From: Bacteroidota bacterium
GTDB lineage: Bacteria; Bacteroidota; Bacteroidia; Chitinophagales; Chitinophagaceae
Reading direction: 5' to 3'
Assembly: GCA_024640225.1 (NCBI GenBank)
Contig: JAHEFK010000010.1
Span: 1-64,000, forward strand
DNA length: 64,000 bases
The notes under the pieces were generated by a model. That model was not told where the DNA came from. It made no database searches and saw nothing but the letters and a program-made list of their open reading frames with translations. Numbering within the stretch: the first letter of the stretch is position 1; each line of letters begins with the position of its first letter. This document shows, piece after piece, positions 7,848 through 15,862 of the stretch. The position numbers and the translations under genes were made by a program.

Positions 7848-7877
7848 TTTTTCAACTTATTTATAAATTTAATTTTT

Positions 7878-8291
7878 ATGAGCGCACATCATCATAACGA
7901 CAACGATACACAAGTTTTATACGAAGGAGATCAATCTAAATTATATTCTGGATTGATGAACCATCACAGCGATATTCAATCTGCAGATAGTAAAAAACAA
8001 GTAAGCAGAATTTGGAAAGTAACAGGTATTTTAGCCATTGTAACCATTATTGAAGTTGCATTAGGGTTGTATGGTACCGGAGCTGGTATGCCAAAAGGTT
8101 TAGTAAATGTTTTCTTTTTATTGTTGACTATTTACAAAGCAGCCTACATTGTTCGTGTATTTATGCACTTAGGCGATGAAAAGAAAAGTTTCCTTATCAC
8201 GGTATTGATTCCATTAACCTTATTTATTTGGTTCATCATTGCCTTCTTATATGATGGAGGATTTTGGTTAGAAATGAATACCAAATTCTAA
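7878..8291 (+). CDS. Cytochrome c oxidase subunit IV (COX4_pro type)
   Basis: A small membrane subunit of a bacterial heme-copper oxidase. The 137 residues start with a His-rich polar segment (MSAHHHNDND), followed by three hydrophobic helices near residues 53-73, 79-97 and 108-130. The helix II-III region KAAYIVRVFMHLGDEKK is typical of the CyoD/COX4_pro family. It is positioned directly after the second subunit III. It is thought to assist assembly rather than catalysis. Confidence 0.87.
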   Translation: MSAHHHNDNDTQVLYEGDQSKLYSGLMNHHSDIQSADSKKQVSRIWKVTGILAIVTIIEVALGLYGTGAGMPKGLVNVFFLLLTIYKAAYIVRVFMHLGDEKKSFLITVLIPLTLFIWFIIAFLYDGGFWLEMNTKF

Positions 8292-8335
8292 GCAATAGTA
8301 GCTAAACAAAACAATTATTCGATTGTTATCATCTT

Positions 8336-9043
8336 ATGAAATCAAATCGATCAAAAAAATACATTATAGGATTTGCGGTAGCATTTTTGCTGCCGCTTTC
8401 TTTTTATTTGATTGCCATCGTAAAAGGGAAGGATAAATTAGCTTTACCCAAGCACTATCGATTGATAGCCTTAGATACCGTTATTAGAGACGGACATCGC
8501 TTTCAAGATTCTATTTATTATCAAGTGCCTGATATTACCCTTACCAATCAGTTAGGCAAAGTAGTACAGCTCAATAAGGACTTAAAAAATAAAGTTTTAG
8601 TCATTCAATTCCTGTTTACCAATTGTAGCAGTGTTTGTCCGGCTATAACCAAAAATATGGGTGTTTTACAAAAGGCCTTTAAAAAGAATGATACCCTTGT
8701 GCACTTAATCAGCATAACGGTTGATCCGGCTAGAGACTCTGTTGCTGCTATGCGTGGCTATGCAGAGCGCTTCCATGTAAACCACGATCGTTGGTGGATG
8801 CTTACTGGCGATAAGCAAGCTATTTATAATTATGCCAAAGATGCTTTGCAAATGCAAATAGGTAATGGCGATGGTGGCGTTGAAGATTTAGTGCACAGCG
8901 ATAAATTAGTTGTGCTCGATGAACAAAGAGTAATAAGAGGCTATTATAATGCTAATGATCCCTTTGATCTCAAACGATGTGCAGATGATGTGGTGCTAAT
9001 TGGCATGGAGAAAAAAAGAAAACATAGTTTACAAATAAAATAG
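8336..9043 (+). CDS. SCO1/SenC family copper chaperone
   Basis: A membrane-anchored thioredoxin-fold protein that helps load the CuA centre of cytochrome oxidase. One N-terminal hydrophobic anchor (residues 9-27) is followed by a periplasmic domain. The copper-binding CxxxCP motif appears as FTNCSSVCPAI, and the third ligand His as DLVHSDKLVVLDE. ISITVDPARDS is the usual SCO signature. The 235-residue length is normal. It lies within the oxidase cluster, 44 bases after subunit IV and 6 bases before the DUF420 gene. Confidence 0.93.
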   Translation: MKSNRSKKYIIGFAVAFLLPLSFYLIAIVKGKDKLALPKHYRLIALDTVIRDGHRFQDSIYYQVPDITLTNQLGKVVQLNKDLKNKVLVIQFLFTNCSSVCPAITKNMGVLQKAFKKNDTLVHLISITVDPARDSVAAMRGYAERFHVNHDRWWMLTGDKQAIYNYAKDALQMQIGNGDGGVEDLVHSDKLVVLDEQRVIRGYYNANDPFDLKRCADDVVLIGMEKKRKHSLQIK

Positions 9044-9049
9044 AAATAT

Positions 9050-9589
9050 ATGAATTTAACTATTCAGAAGAATGACAAAAAAGCTTATTTACTAATAGGC
9101 ATCTTTTCCGTAATTGTATTTGCAGCCGTAGTCTTTTTATCTAGGTTTACGATAGCAGTCGACCTAGGTTTCGATAAGCATATCTTCGCTAAAATAAATG
9201 CTGTTTTAAATAGTTTAGTGAGTGTACTTTTAGTGATGGCTCTTATGGCTATCAAACAAAAAAATATTGCCAAACACAGAACCTATATGCTAAGTGCTAT
9301 GCTCTTATCAGCATTGTTTTTAGTATCGTATATTGCCCATCATTTATTTACTGGAGATACCAAGTTTGGTGGCGAAGGCATGATGCGCTTTATCTACTTT
9401 ATCATTTTGATCACGCATATCTTTTTAGCAGCCATTATATTGCCTTTTATCTTATTTACGGCCTATAGAGGTTTGCTTTCGGAAGTTGCACAGCACAAGA
9501 GATTGGCTCGCGTAACCTTCCCTTTATGGTTGTATGTGAGTATTACAGGCGTAATTGTTTACTTTATGATTTCACCTTATTATATGTAA
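9050..9589 (+). CDS. DUF420 family membrane protein
   Basis: A polytopic membrane protein of the DUF420 family, which regularly sits in cytochrome oxidase clusters. Some relatives (CtaM) are needed for oxidase assembly. About five hydrophobic segments are present. His residues typical of the family appear in KHRTYMLSAML, SYIAHHLFTGD, ILITHIFLAAI and QHKRLARVTFP, suggesting a heme or copper-linked role (inference). It is 179 residues long and ends 4 bases before the next start. Confidence 0.88.
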   Translation: MNLTIQKNDKKAYLLIGIFSVIVFAAVVFLSRFTIAVDLGFDKHIFAKINAVLNSLVSVLLVMALMAIKQKNIAKHRTYMLSAMLLSALFLVSYIAHHLFTGDTKFGGEGMMRFIYFIILITHIFLAAIILPFILFTAYRGLLSEVAQHKRLARVTFPLWLYVSITGVIVYFMISPYYM

Positions 9590-9593
9590 TCTT

Positions 9594-9803
9594 ATGAAGC
9601 GATTGGGATCCCTTTTAGTTACTTTATTGCTTAGTTGTTTTAGTTATGCGCAATGCAGCGTGTGCACCAAAACAGTTGGCGACATGGGGGAGGAAGTAGC
9701 AAATGGATTGAATTTAGGGATCGTATATTTAGCCTTTTTACCTTTAACGATTATAGGATCGATAGGCTATATTTGGTGGAAACGGTATAGGAAAGAACTT
9801 TAG
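9594..9803 (+). CDS. Small CxxC membrane protein ending the oxidase cluster
   Basis: A 69-residue protein of unknown function. It has a signal-peptide-like N terminus (MKRLGSLLVTLLLSCFSYAQ), immediately followed by CSVC, then a single transmembrane helix (about residues 42-62) and a basic cytoplasmic end (KRYRKEL). After cleavage, the CxxC pair would sit at the very N terminus on the periplasmic side. The start lies 4 bases after the DUF420 gene, and a strong terminator follows 8 bases after the stop. It is therefore the last gene of the oxidase operon. A metal or redox role in oxidase assembly is only a guess from context. Confidence 0.75.
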   Translation: MKRLGSLLVTLLLSCFSYAQCSVCTKTVGDMGEEVANGLNLGIVYLAFLPLTIIGSIGYIWWKRYRKEL

Positions 9804-9810
9804 AAAATTA

Positions 9811-9841
9811 AAAAAGCTTCACTTTAAAGTGAAGCTTTTTT
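9811..9841. terminator. Perfect palindromic two-way terminator
   Basis: A 30-base perfect palindrome (15 bases each side of 9825/9826) has A and T runs at its ends, so it can form an intrinsic terminator on both strands. It ends the oxidase operon on the plus strand and lies 5 bases beyond the 3' end of tRNA-Gln on the minus strand. Confidence 0.9.
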
Positions 9842-9845
9842 ATTG

Positions 9846-9916
9846 TAGTTCAACCAGGATTCGAACCTAGACAAACAGAACCAAAAACTGTTGTGCTACC
9901 ATTACACCATTGAACT
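9846..9916 (-). tRNA. tRNA-Gln (anticodon TTG)
   Basis: The minus strand folds as a 71-base cloverleaf: acceptor AGTTCAA/TTGAACT with discriminator A, T arm CTAGG-TTCGAAT-CCTGG, and anticodon loop TTTTGGT (anticodon TTG, complement at 9882-9884). The top anticodon-stem pair is a T-T mismatch. The 3' CCA is not encoded. It stands alone between the oxidase and cell-shape operons. Confidence 0.95.
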
Positions 9917-10056
9917 ATCCCGATGGGATTGCAAAGTTAAGCTTGCATTATTAATAAGCAAAATTTTTTGAACTATTTTTTTAAAACATTTGAAAATTAG
10001 TTTTCAACATTGCCTTGCTTTTGCTTTTTTCGTTACATTAAATTCAAGAATTTAAG

Positions 10057-10064
10057 TAGGTTTG
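10057..10064 (+). promoter_or_regulatory. Candidate -7 box before PBP2
   Basis: TAGGTTTG matches TAnnTTTG exactly, 21 bases before the PBP2 start codon. The stretch from the tRNA (9917) to this box is AT-rich and holds nothing else I recognise. Confidence 0.5.
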
Positions 10065-10085
10065 TAGTTCAATCTTAGTGCATCT

Positions 10086-12095
10086 ATGTCGTATGTGGCG
10101 AGTTCAAGGCCTTTTGTAGTTAGAATTATTTTTATTGCTACTGCAATTATTATTTTATTGCGTTTGTTTTATATCCAAGTAATTGAAGATAAATACAAAT
10201 TACTAGCAAATGATATTGCTATTTACCGTAAAATAGTATTCCCACCGCGGGGTGTTATTTATGATCGGAAAGGGCATGTAATGCTCTATAATCAGGTTGT
10301 TTACGATTTAGTAGTAACGCCCAACGATATCAAAAAAGAATTTGATACCACTACATTTTGCGATGCGCTACGAATTTCTAAAGACCAGTTTTGTGCTATT
10401 TTAAAGAAAATTCGCATTAAAAATGGCCCTATGCGACAAGGCATATTTTTTGAACAGTTGACGCCTGCACAAACAGCCCGTTATCAAGAAAATATGTACC
10501 AATTTAATGGGTTTGAATTGGTAGAACGCTCTATTCGCACCTATCCCGATTCGGTGGGCGGAGCCTTGCTAGGTTATATTGGTGAAGTATCGCCAGCAAT
10601 GTTAAAAAAAGATCGTTACGCAAGTTATCATCAAGGTGATTATTTAGGTATGACCGGTTTGGAGCAATTTTATGAAGAAGAATTACGCGGACAAAGAGGA
10701 GTTTATTTTATCGAACGAGATAAATTTAATAGACCTACGGGGCCTTACAAAAATGGAGAATTAGATACGCCTGCTGTTGGTGGTAAATCGTTGCAATTAT
10801 ACTTAGATGCAGCACTCCAAAAATATGGAGAGCAATTAATGGCCAATAAATTGGGTAGCGTAGTGGCTATAGACCCTTCTACGGGCGGTATTTTAGCAAT
10901 GGTCAGCAGTCCAACCTATGATCCAAATTTATTAAGAGGATCGAATAGAGCACGAAACTTTGCCAAGTTGCAATCGGACGCTACCTTGCCCATGTTTAAT
11001 AGGGCTATTAAAGCATCTTATAATCCGGGTTCTACCATGAAACCCCTTACGGCTTTGGTTGCCTTAGATATGGGGGTGGTAACGCCTAGTTTTGGTTATC
11101 CTTGTAGTGGTGGCTATTTTGCTTGTGGACGTAAAATTGGTTGTACACACGAAGGCGCAGGGCATGCTGCTAATTTGAGATTAGCTTTAGCCAATTCTTG
11201 CAATGCATATTTCTGTCATTTATATCGCTTATCGGTAGATGCACGCAAATGGGGTGATGTAAAAGTAGGTTTGCACAAATGGTATGAATATATGAGCTCC
11301 TTTGGTTTGGGCCATGCTACCGGTATTGATATCCCTTATGAAGGAAGTGGCACCTTGTTTGATACTAAAGATTATGATGCTATGTATAATGGCTCATGGA
11401 ACTCGTGTACCAATGTGTTTCTAGGTATGGGTCAAGGTGAAGTTGCACTTACACCACTTCAATTGGCCAATGCTATGTGCATTGTTGCCAATCACGGATT
11501 TTATTATACGCCACACTTTGTAAAAGCCATAGGAAATAATAAACAAGTAGATAAATTAAAACCTTTTTTAGAAAAACACCAAGTTACCCATATCAGCGAT
11601 TCTACGTTCTCTACCGTTGCTTATGGTATGATGGATGTGGTAGAAAAAGGTACGGGTATGATTGCGCGCATTCCGGGACTCGAAATTTGTGCTAAGACGG
11701 GTACGGTAGAAAATAAAGCTGTAGTAAATGGAGTAGCAATGAAAATGAAAAATCACTCTATGTTTGTTGCCTTCGCGCCACGCGTACATCCTAAAATAGC
11801 AATTGCGGTTATTGTTGAAAATGCAGGGTACGGAGCTACTTGGGCTGGTCCAATTGCGAGCTTAATGATTGAACAATATCTCAAAGATACCATTGCCTCT
11901 AACAGAAAGGGTATTGAAACCAATATGTTTAATGCCAAATTAATAAGTTCTTATACCTACCTCATCGATTCTGCGCGTCGAAAGAAAGACAGAGCAATTT
12001 GGGATAAAAAACAAGCACTTAAAAATGGCTTATTAAAAGAAAGAAGTACCTTCAAGACGCTATTAGAAACGAGTAAAAAAACCGGCTTACATTAA
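10086..12095 (+). CDS. mrdA: Penicillin-binding protein 2 (elongation transpeptidase)
   Basis: A class B penicillin-binding protein that cross-links peptidoglycan during cell elongation, working with RodA. An N-terminal membrane anchor (residues 10-27) is followed by the dimerisation domain and the transpeptidase. The three active-site motifs are Ser316-Thr-Met-Lys319 (PGSTMKP), Ser371-Cys-Asn373 and Lys537-Thr-Gly539 (AKTGTVEN). The 669-residue length fits PBP2. The C-terminal 60 residues are basic and look disordered. It is followed after 9 bases by rodA. mreBCD, often upstream in Bacteroidota, is not adjacent here. Confidence 0.95.
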   Translation: MSYVASSRPFVVRIIFIATAIIILLRLFYIQVIEDKYKLLANDIAIYRKIVFPPRGVIYDRKGHVMLYNQVVYDLVVTPNDIKKEFDTTTFCDALRISKDQFCAILKKIRIKNGPMRQGIFFEQLTPAQTARYQENMYQFNGFELVERSIRTYPDSVGGALLGYIGEVSPAMLKKDRYASYHQGDYLGMTGLEQFYEEELRGQRGVYFIERDKFNRPTGPYKNGELDTPAVGGKSLQLYLDAALQKYGEQLMANKLGSVVAIDPSTGGILAMVSSPTYDPNLLRGSNRARNFAKLQSDATLPMFNRAIKASYNPGSTMKPLTALVALDMGVVTPSFGYPCSGGYFACGRKIGCTHEGAGHAANLRLALANSCNAYFCHLYRLSVDARKWGDVKVGLHKWYEYMSSFGLGHATGIDIPYEGSGTLFDTKDYDAMYNGSWNSCTNVFLGMGQGEVALTPLQLANAMCIVANHGFYYTPHFVKAIGNNKQVDKLKPFLEKHQVTHISDSTFSTVAYGMMDVVEKGTGMIARIPGLEICAKTGTVENKAVVNGVAMKMKNHSMFVAFAPRVHPKIAIAVIVENAGYGATWAGPIASLMIEQYLKDTIASNRKGIETNMFNAKLISSYTYLIDSARRKKDRAIWDKKQALKNGLLKERSTFKTLLETSKKTGLH

Positions 12096-12104
12096 TTATA
12101 ACGC

Positions 12105-13430
12105 ATGCAAAATACTAATAATTCTCTTTTTCAACGTATTGATACAAAATTATTGTTTGTATACTTACTATTAGTTTTGATAGGCATGAGTGCTGTTTTT
12201 TCAGTAGAGTATAGAGCTACGGATGTGAGCATTTTTTTGATGAGTAAAAGTCACATGAAGCAAGCTATTTGGCTAGGGGTATCCTTGTTTGTTGGAATGC
12301 TCATTTTATTTACTGAAAGTAAATTCTTTGCTTCCTTTGCTTATTTAGGCTATGCACTAGGATTGACCTTACTGGTGCTAACTATTTTTCTTGGAAAAGA
12401 TGTTAAAGGTTCGCACTCTTGGTTAGGAATAGGCAGTTTTGCATTTCAACCCGGTGAAGTGTGTAAGATTTTTACAGCCTTAGCCTTAGCTAAATTTTTA
12501 TCTTCTCCCGAAACCAATTTTAATACCTGGAAATTTAGAATGATAGGTATAGGCTTGGCCTTGTTTCCGGCAATGCTCATTATACTTCAAAAAGAAACAG
12601 GACTGGCCTTAGTGTATTTTTCCTTTTTCCTAGTGATGTATAGAGAAGGCTTACCGATTTCAATTCTAGCTATTGGTTTTTCCCTTATTGTATTAACCAT
12701 TACTACACTGCTACTGAGTAGTTTGGCCATGTTTATTGTATTGACGCTCTTAGCGGCCCTCATAGCATATTTGTCATGGCGCGATATAAAAAGGAATGTT
12801 ACAGCACGTGGTTTATTAATTGGCATTTGGGCGGTATGTATTTTATTTTCTCAATTCATTGTGCCAATTACGTTTAAGAAAGTATTGCAAGGATATCAGA
12901 TTGATCGTATTTATTCTATGTTAGGACAAGAAGTGCCCGATAAATATAGAAAAGATACAGAGGATGGACATGGTTCTAAAAAAGGAAATGCTTCTGATTA
13001 TAATGTAACACAATCTAAGATTGCAATTGGTTCGGGAGGTTTTTGGGGTAAAGGATTTTTAAACGGCACACAAACAAAAAATGATTTTGTGCCGGAGCAG
13101 CATACTGATTTTATTTTTTGTGCTATTGGAGAACAATTTGGATTTGTAGGAAGTCTTGGACTCATTGGTTTGTATATTTTCTTAATGATTCGCATTATTG
13201 TTATAGGCGAACGACAACGTTCTGCTTTTTCGCGAATCTATGCGTATGGAGTGGCCGCCATATTGTTTTTCCATTTTGCTATCAATATTTCTATGACGAT
13301 AGGGCTTGCTCCTGTAATTGGTATCACCTTACCATTTCTAAGTTATGGTGGTTCCTCCTTACTCTCATTTAGCGTCTTAATATTTATTTTAATGCGCTTA
13401 GATGCTGATAGACAAGTTTTAATTCGATAA
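12105..13430 (+). CDS. rodA: Rod shape-determining protein RodA (SEDS glycosyltransferase)
   Basis: A SEDS-family peptidoglycan glycan polymerase of the elongation machinery, partner of PBP2. It has about ten hydrophobic helices. Family motifs include KGSHSWLGIGSFAFQPGEVCKI, QKETGLALVYF (contains the conserved extracellular acidic region), IAIGSGGFWGKGF, FVPEQHTDFIF and GITLPFLSYGGSSL. At 441 residues it is longer than E. coli RodA (about 370) because of an enlarged middle section around residues 200-290, including a charged loop. It is co-transcribed with mrdA and ends 3 bases before the next gene. Confidence 0.95.
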   Translation: MQNTNNSLFQRIDTKLLFVYLLLVLIGMSAVFSVEYRATDVSIFLMSKSHMKQAIWLGVSLFVGMLILFTESKFFASFAYLGYALGLTLLVLTIFLGKDVKGSHSWLGIGSFAFQPGEVCKIFTALALAKFLSSPETNFNTWKFRMIGIGLALFPAMLIILQKETGLALVYFSFFLVMYREGLPISILAIGFSLIVLTITTLLLSSLAMFIVLTLLAALIAYLSWRDIKRNVTARGLLIGIWAVCILFSQFIVPITFKKVLQGYQIDRIYSMLGQEVPDKYRKDTEDGHGSKKGNASDYNVTQSKIAIGSGGFWGKGFLNGTQTKNDFVPEQHTDFIFCAIGEQFGFVGSLGLIGLYIFLMIRIIVIGERQRSAFSRIYAYGVAAILFFHFAINISMTIGLAPVIGITLPFLSYGGSSLLSFSVLIFILMRLDADRQVLIR

Positions 13431-13433
13431 GCA

Positions 13434-14180
13434 ATGGCAAAAGTTTTTCCGCTCTCAGAAGGTGTCTTCACAATTGGTCACGATAAAGAATTTGTACCCT
13501 TTAACATAGCAACCGATATTTTAACAGATAGACCAACCGGTTCTTTATTGGTAGAAATTCAACCTTTTTTAGTGGTTACCGATAGGGATGTAATTTTATT
13601 AGATACCGGTTTAGGATATAATACGAATGCAGGTTTACCGCAAATTCATGAAAATTTGGCTAAACATGGTTTTGGCGCTGGTGAAGTAACTAAAGTGCTT
13701 TTGACGCATTTACATAAAGATCATGCTGGGGGTATTTTAAGAAAGCATCTTGATGGAACAACCAGTGCAATGTTTCCTAATGCGCAGTATTATATCTATG
13801 GACAAGAAGCTGCTTATGCATTAGTAAAGGGGGCCCCTTCTTATCAAAACGAGTTATATGCAGACTGGTTAAGCTCCGATCAAATACAGTGGTTAGAAGG
13901 AGAAGAGGGGAGTATTGATGATTACATTTTCTTTAAACATTCGGGTGCGCATTCTTTGCAACACATAGTTTTTTGGATAAAAGAAGCAGATGAAATTATT
14001 TTCTTTGGTGGCGATGAAGCACCTCAACACAAACAGATGATTATGAAATACGTTGCTAAGTATGATACCGATGGTAAAAAAGCCATGGAACTACGAGCTC
14101 AATACGCCGAACAAGGAAGATTAGAGCATTGGCAATTTTTATTTTATCATGATGTAAAAATGCCAACCGCTTATTTATAA
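13434..14180 (+). CDS. MBL-fold metallo-hydrolase
   Basis: A metallo-beta-lactamase-fold hydrolase with a probable dinuclear zinc site. The signature HxHxDH is His92-Leu-His94-Lys-Asp96-His97 (LLTHLHKDHAGG). A later His is in the KHSGAHSLQHIVF segment, and an Asp in FFGGDEAPQH. The protein is 248 residues without a signal peptide, so it is probably cytoplasmic. The substrate is unknown. Relatives include lactonases and glyoxalase II-like enzymes. It begins 3 bases after rodA. The terminator hairpin includes its last codons. Confidence 0.85.
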   Translation: MAKVFPLSEGVFTIGHDKEFVPFNIATDILTDRPTGSLLVEIQPFLVVTDRDVILLDTGLGYNTNAGLPQIHENLAKHGFGAGEVTKVLLTHLHKDHAGGILRKHLDGTTSAMFPNAQYYIYGQEAAYALVKGAPSYQNELYADWLSSDQIQWLEGEEGSIDDYIFFKHSGAHSLQHIVFWIKEADEIIFFGGDEAPQHKQMIMKYVAKYDTDGKKAMELRAQYAEQGRLEHWQFLFYHDVKMPTAYL

Positions 14181-14194
14181 GGGTTGGCATTTTT
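14156..14194. terminator. Two-way terminator overlapping the metallo-hydrolase 3' end
   Basis: A 13-base inverted repeat (14156-14168 with 14182-14194) has A and T runs outermost. The last codons of the metallo-hydrolase form the left arm, and its stop codon lies in the 13-base loop. It serves both the rodA-side operon and the convergent sigma operon. Confidence 0.85.
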
Positions 14195-14212
14195 ATAGTT
14201 TATTAGTGCTTT

Positions 14213-14677
14213 TTAAAACCTATTTTTATCTCTTGGGGCATTGTCTTCTCTGCGCGCTCTCATTTTATCTTTCAGCATTTGATTGAAACGCTTTTCGGCT
14301 TCCATTAAAGTTACTAATTGTTGCGGAGATAAAACTTTCAAAAATTCGTTTCTATAATTTTTACGAATAGCAATAACAGCTGTTTCCATTGCCAATTGAT
14401 CATCTAACAATTCCTTAGATTCTTTATCTGTCAAACCATCTATTCGATCATTCAGGTGTTTTTGCTTGAAGGATCTGCGCGTCTGCATTAACTCCTTTTC
14501 GTAGTTATTGTAGATAGGCCAAAATTTTTCTGCTTGTGCGGTGCTTAGATCTAATTCTTTAGTGAGGTAAGCAATTTTTAAATTGTTTACTTTTTCTAAT
14601 TTTTCTTGCATGCGCCCTTGTTGAGCAAAAGCAGCTAAGCTACAAATGCTTAAGGCTAAAATAATTAGTTTTTTCAT
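14213..14677 (-). CDS. Spy/CpxP-like periplasmic protein of sigma operon
   Basis: A secreted helical protein of 154 residues. A signal peptide (residues 1-18, ending LAAFAQ) is followed by a charged, alpha-helical body with LSTAQAEKFWPIYNNYEKEL and LSPQQLVTLMEAEKRFNQML, a two-repeat layout resembling LTXXQ proteins of the Spy/CpxP type. The C terminus is very basic. It is the last gene of the ECF sigma operon, 11 bases after the membrane protein. A stress-sensing or chaperone role in the periplasm is inferred from the fold and its position. Confidence 0.7.
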   Translation of the reverse strand: MKKLIILALSICSLAAFAQQGRMQEKLEKVNNLKIAYLTKELDLSTAQAEKFWPIYNNYEKELMQTRRSFKQKHLNDRIDGLTDKESKELLDDQLAMETAVIAIRKNYRNEFLKVLSPQQLVTLMEAEKRFNQMLKDKMRARREDNAPRDKNRF

Positions 14678-14688
14678 GGTGTGTTAAT

Positions 14689-15165
14689 TTATAAAGTATT
14701 TAATTGTTCTTTTAAAAGTTCATCAATGGATGCTTCCGAAATTTGATCAAGGTTTGGAGCGTCTATTATTGCCGATTGATGTACCCATTCGTGTTCTTGT
14801 AAATAAAGGGCTATTTCTTCATTTGATAATGTTGAAAGGTCGATATTGGTTTTGCTTGATTGCTTATTGAAAAATTGTAAGCCAATAAAAAATACAATAC
14901 TGGCAGCGGCAACCCATTTTAAAGTTGTCCATTGCAAAACTATCGATTTTTTCTTAGTAGGTATAAAACGATCCGTATTGAAGTAGTTTGTAGGAATAGC
15001 ATAAGGGGCGTCTTTCGTTGCATTAAAAGGGGCTTCTGCTTTTATCAATCCCATTATTTTTGATGCATTTGTTTCAAAATAGGCATCAGGTGTTTGCAAC
15101 AATGTTTTAATATCACTGCTTTGGGATTTCCCTAATAATGTTTCGTAGTTATTGTCTTCTTGCAT
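14689..15165 (-). CDS. Putative anti-sigma membrane protein
   Basis: A protein of 158 residues with one transmembrane helix near residues 84-99 (WVAAASIVFFIGLQFF). The N-terminal part is polar and presumably cytoplasmic, and the C-terminal 55 acidic residues lie outside. There is no zinc-binding HxxxCxxC motif, so it is not a ZAS-type anti-sigma factor. It sits between an ECF sigma gene (32 bases upstream) and a Spy-like gene (11 bases downstream), the usual place for the regulator of the sigma factor. The function is inferred from position. Confidence 0.55.
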   Translation of the reverse strand: MQEDNNYETLLGKSQSSDIKTLLQTPDAYFETNASKIMGLIKAEAPFNATKDAPYAIPTNYFNTDRFIPTKKKSIVLQWTTLKWVAAASIVFFIGLQFFNKQSSKTNIDLSTLSNEEIALYLQEHEWVHQSAIIDAPNLDQISEASIDELLKEQLNTL

Positions 15166-15197
15166 CTGTTTCTTTGACTTGTTAATTTACTATTCGT

Positions 15198-15755
15198 TTA
15201 ATCTTCTTTTAAAGAAGCGGTAATTTTTTTTACTGCATGATGATAAGATGCTTTTAATGCCCCTTCGCTTGTTGCTAATATAGCTGCCATTTCATGGTAG
15301 GGGAGTTCGTCGTAATAACGTAGATTAAATACAATTTTTTGTTTTTCTGGTAGGGATTGCAGCGCTTTTTGCAACTTCCATTCAATTTTATTACTATCGT
15401 ACCCCTTTTCTGCTACTAGCTTTTGCTCAAAATAGTTGCTGTGCTCATCGAAGCTACTATGCGCTTTTCGTTTGGCAGAAGCTATATAAGTTAATGTTAC
15501 ATTCGTGGCAATTCGATAGAGCCAAGTAAATAAACTAGCATCTCCTCTAAAACTATCTAAATGTCGCCATGCTTTTATAAATACTTCTTGCAAAATATCA
15601 TCGGTATCATGGTGAGCTACAACCATACGTCTAATATGCCAATACAAGCGTTCTTGGTATTTGTTTACCAAGTGTGTAAAGGCTAGTTCTTGTTGCTTCG
15701 GGTCTTTAAATAAAAGCAATAGTTGCTCATCCGACCAATCCGATTGTTCTTGCAT
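15198..15755 (-). CDS. ECF-type RNA polymerase sigma factor
   Basis: A sigma-70 family extracytoplasmic-function regulator of 185 residues. Region 2 contains LVNKYQERLYWHIRRMV and the DDILQEVFIKAWRHLDSF core-binding signature, followed by LFTWLYRIATNV. Region 4 has ALQSLPEKQKIVFNLRYYDELPYHEMA and the DNA-binding helix SEGALKASYHHAVKKI. It heads the operon with a membrane regulator and a Spy-like protein. Minus-strand TAGCTTTA (15788-15781) upstream is a weak -7 candidate with one mismatch. The target genes are unknown. Confidence 0.93.
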   Translation of the reverse strand: MQEQSDWSDEQLLLLFKDPKQQELAFTHLVNKYQERLYWHIRRMVVAHHDTDDILQEVFIKAWRHLDSFRGDASLFTWLYRIATNVTLTYIASAKRKAHSSFDEHSNYFEQKLVAEKGYDSNKIEWKLQKALQSLPEKQKIVFNLRYYDELPYHEMAAILATSEGALKASYHHAVKKITASLKED

Positions 15756-15836
15756 AGTAGTTATCTACTTCTATAGACCTTAAAGCTACTTAAAAGTTTA
15801 ATGCTAGATATAATTGTGATATTGAAATAAATATCA

Positions 15837-15844
15837 AATCTTTG
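15837..15844 (+). promoter_or_regulatory. Candidate -7 box of fmt
   Basis: AATCTTTG matches TAnnTTTG with one mismatch. A TTG at 15814-15816 lies at about the spacing expected for a -33 element. fmt starts at 15863. Confidence 0.4.
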
Positions 15845-15862
15845 TAGGAAATTTGAAAGGAT

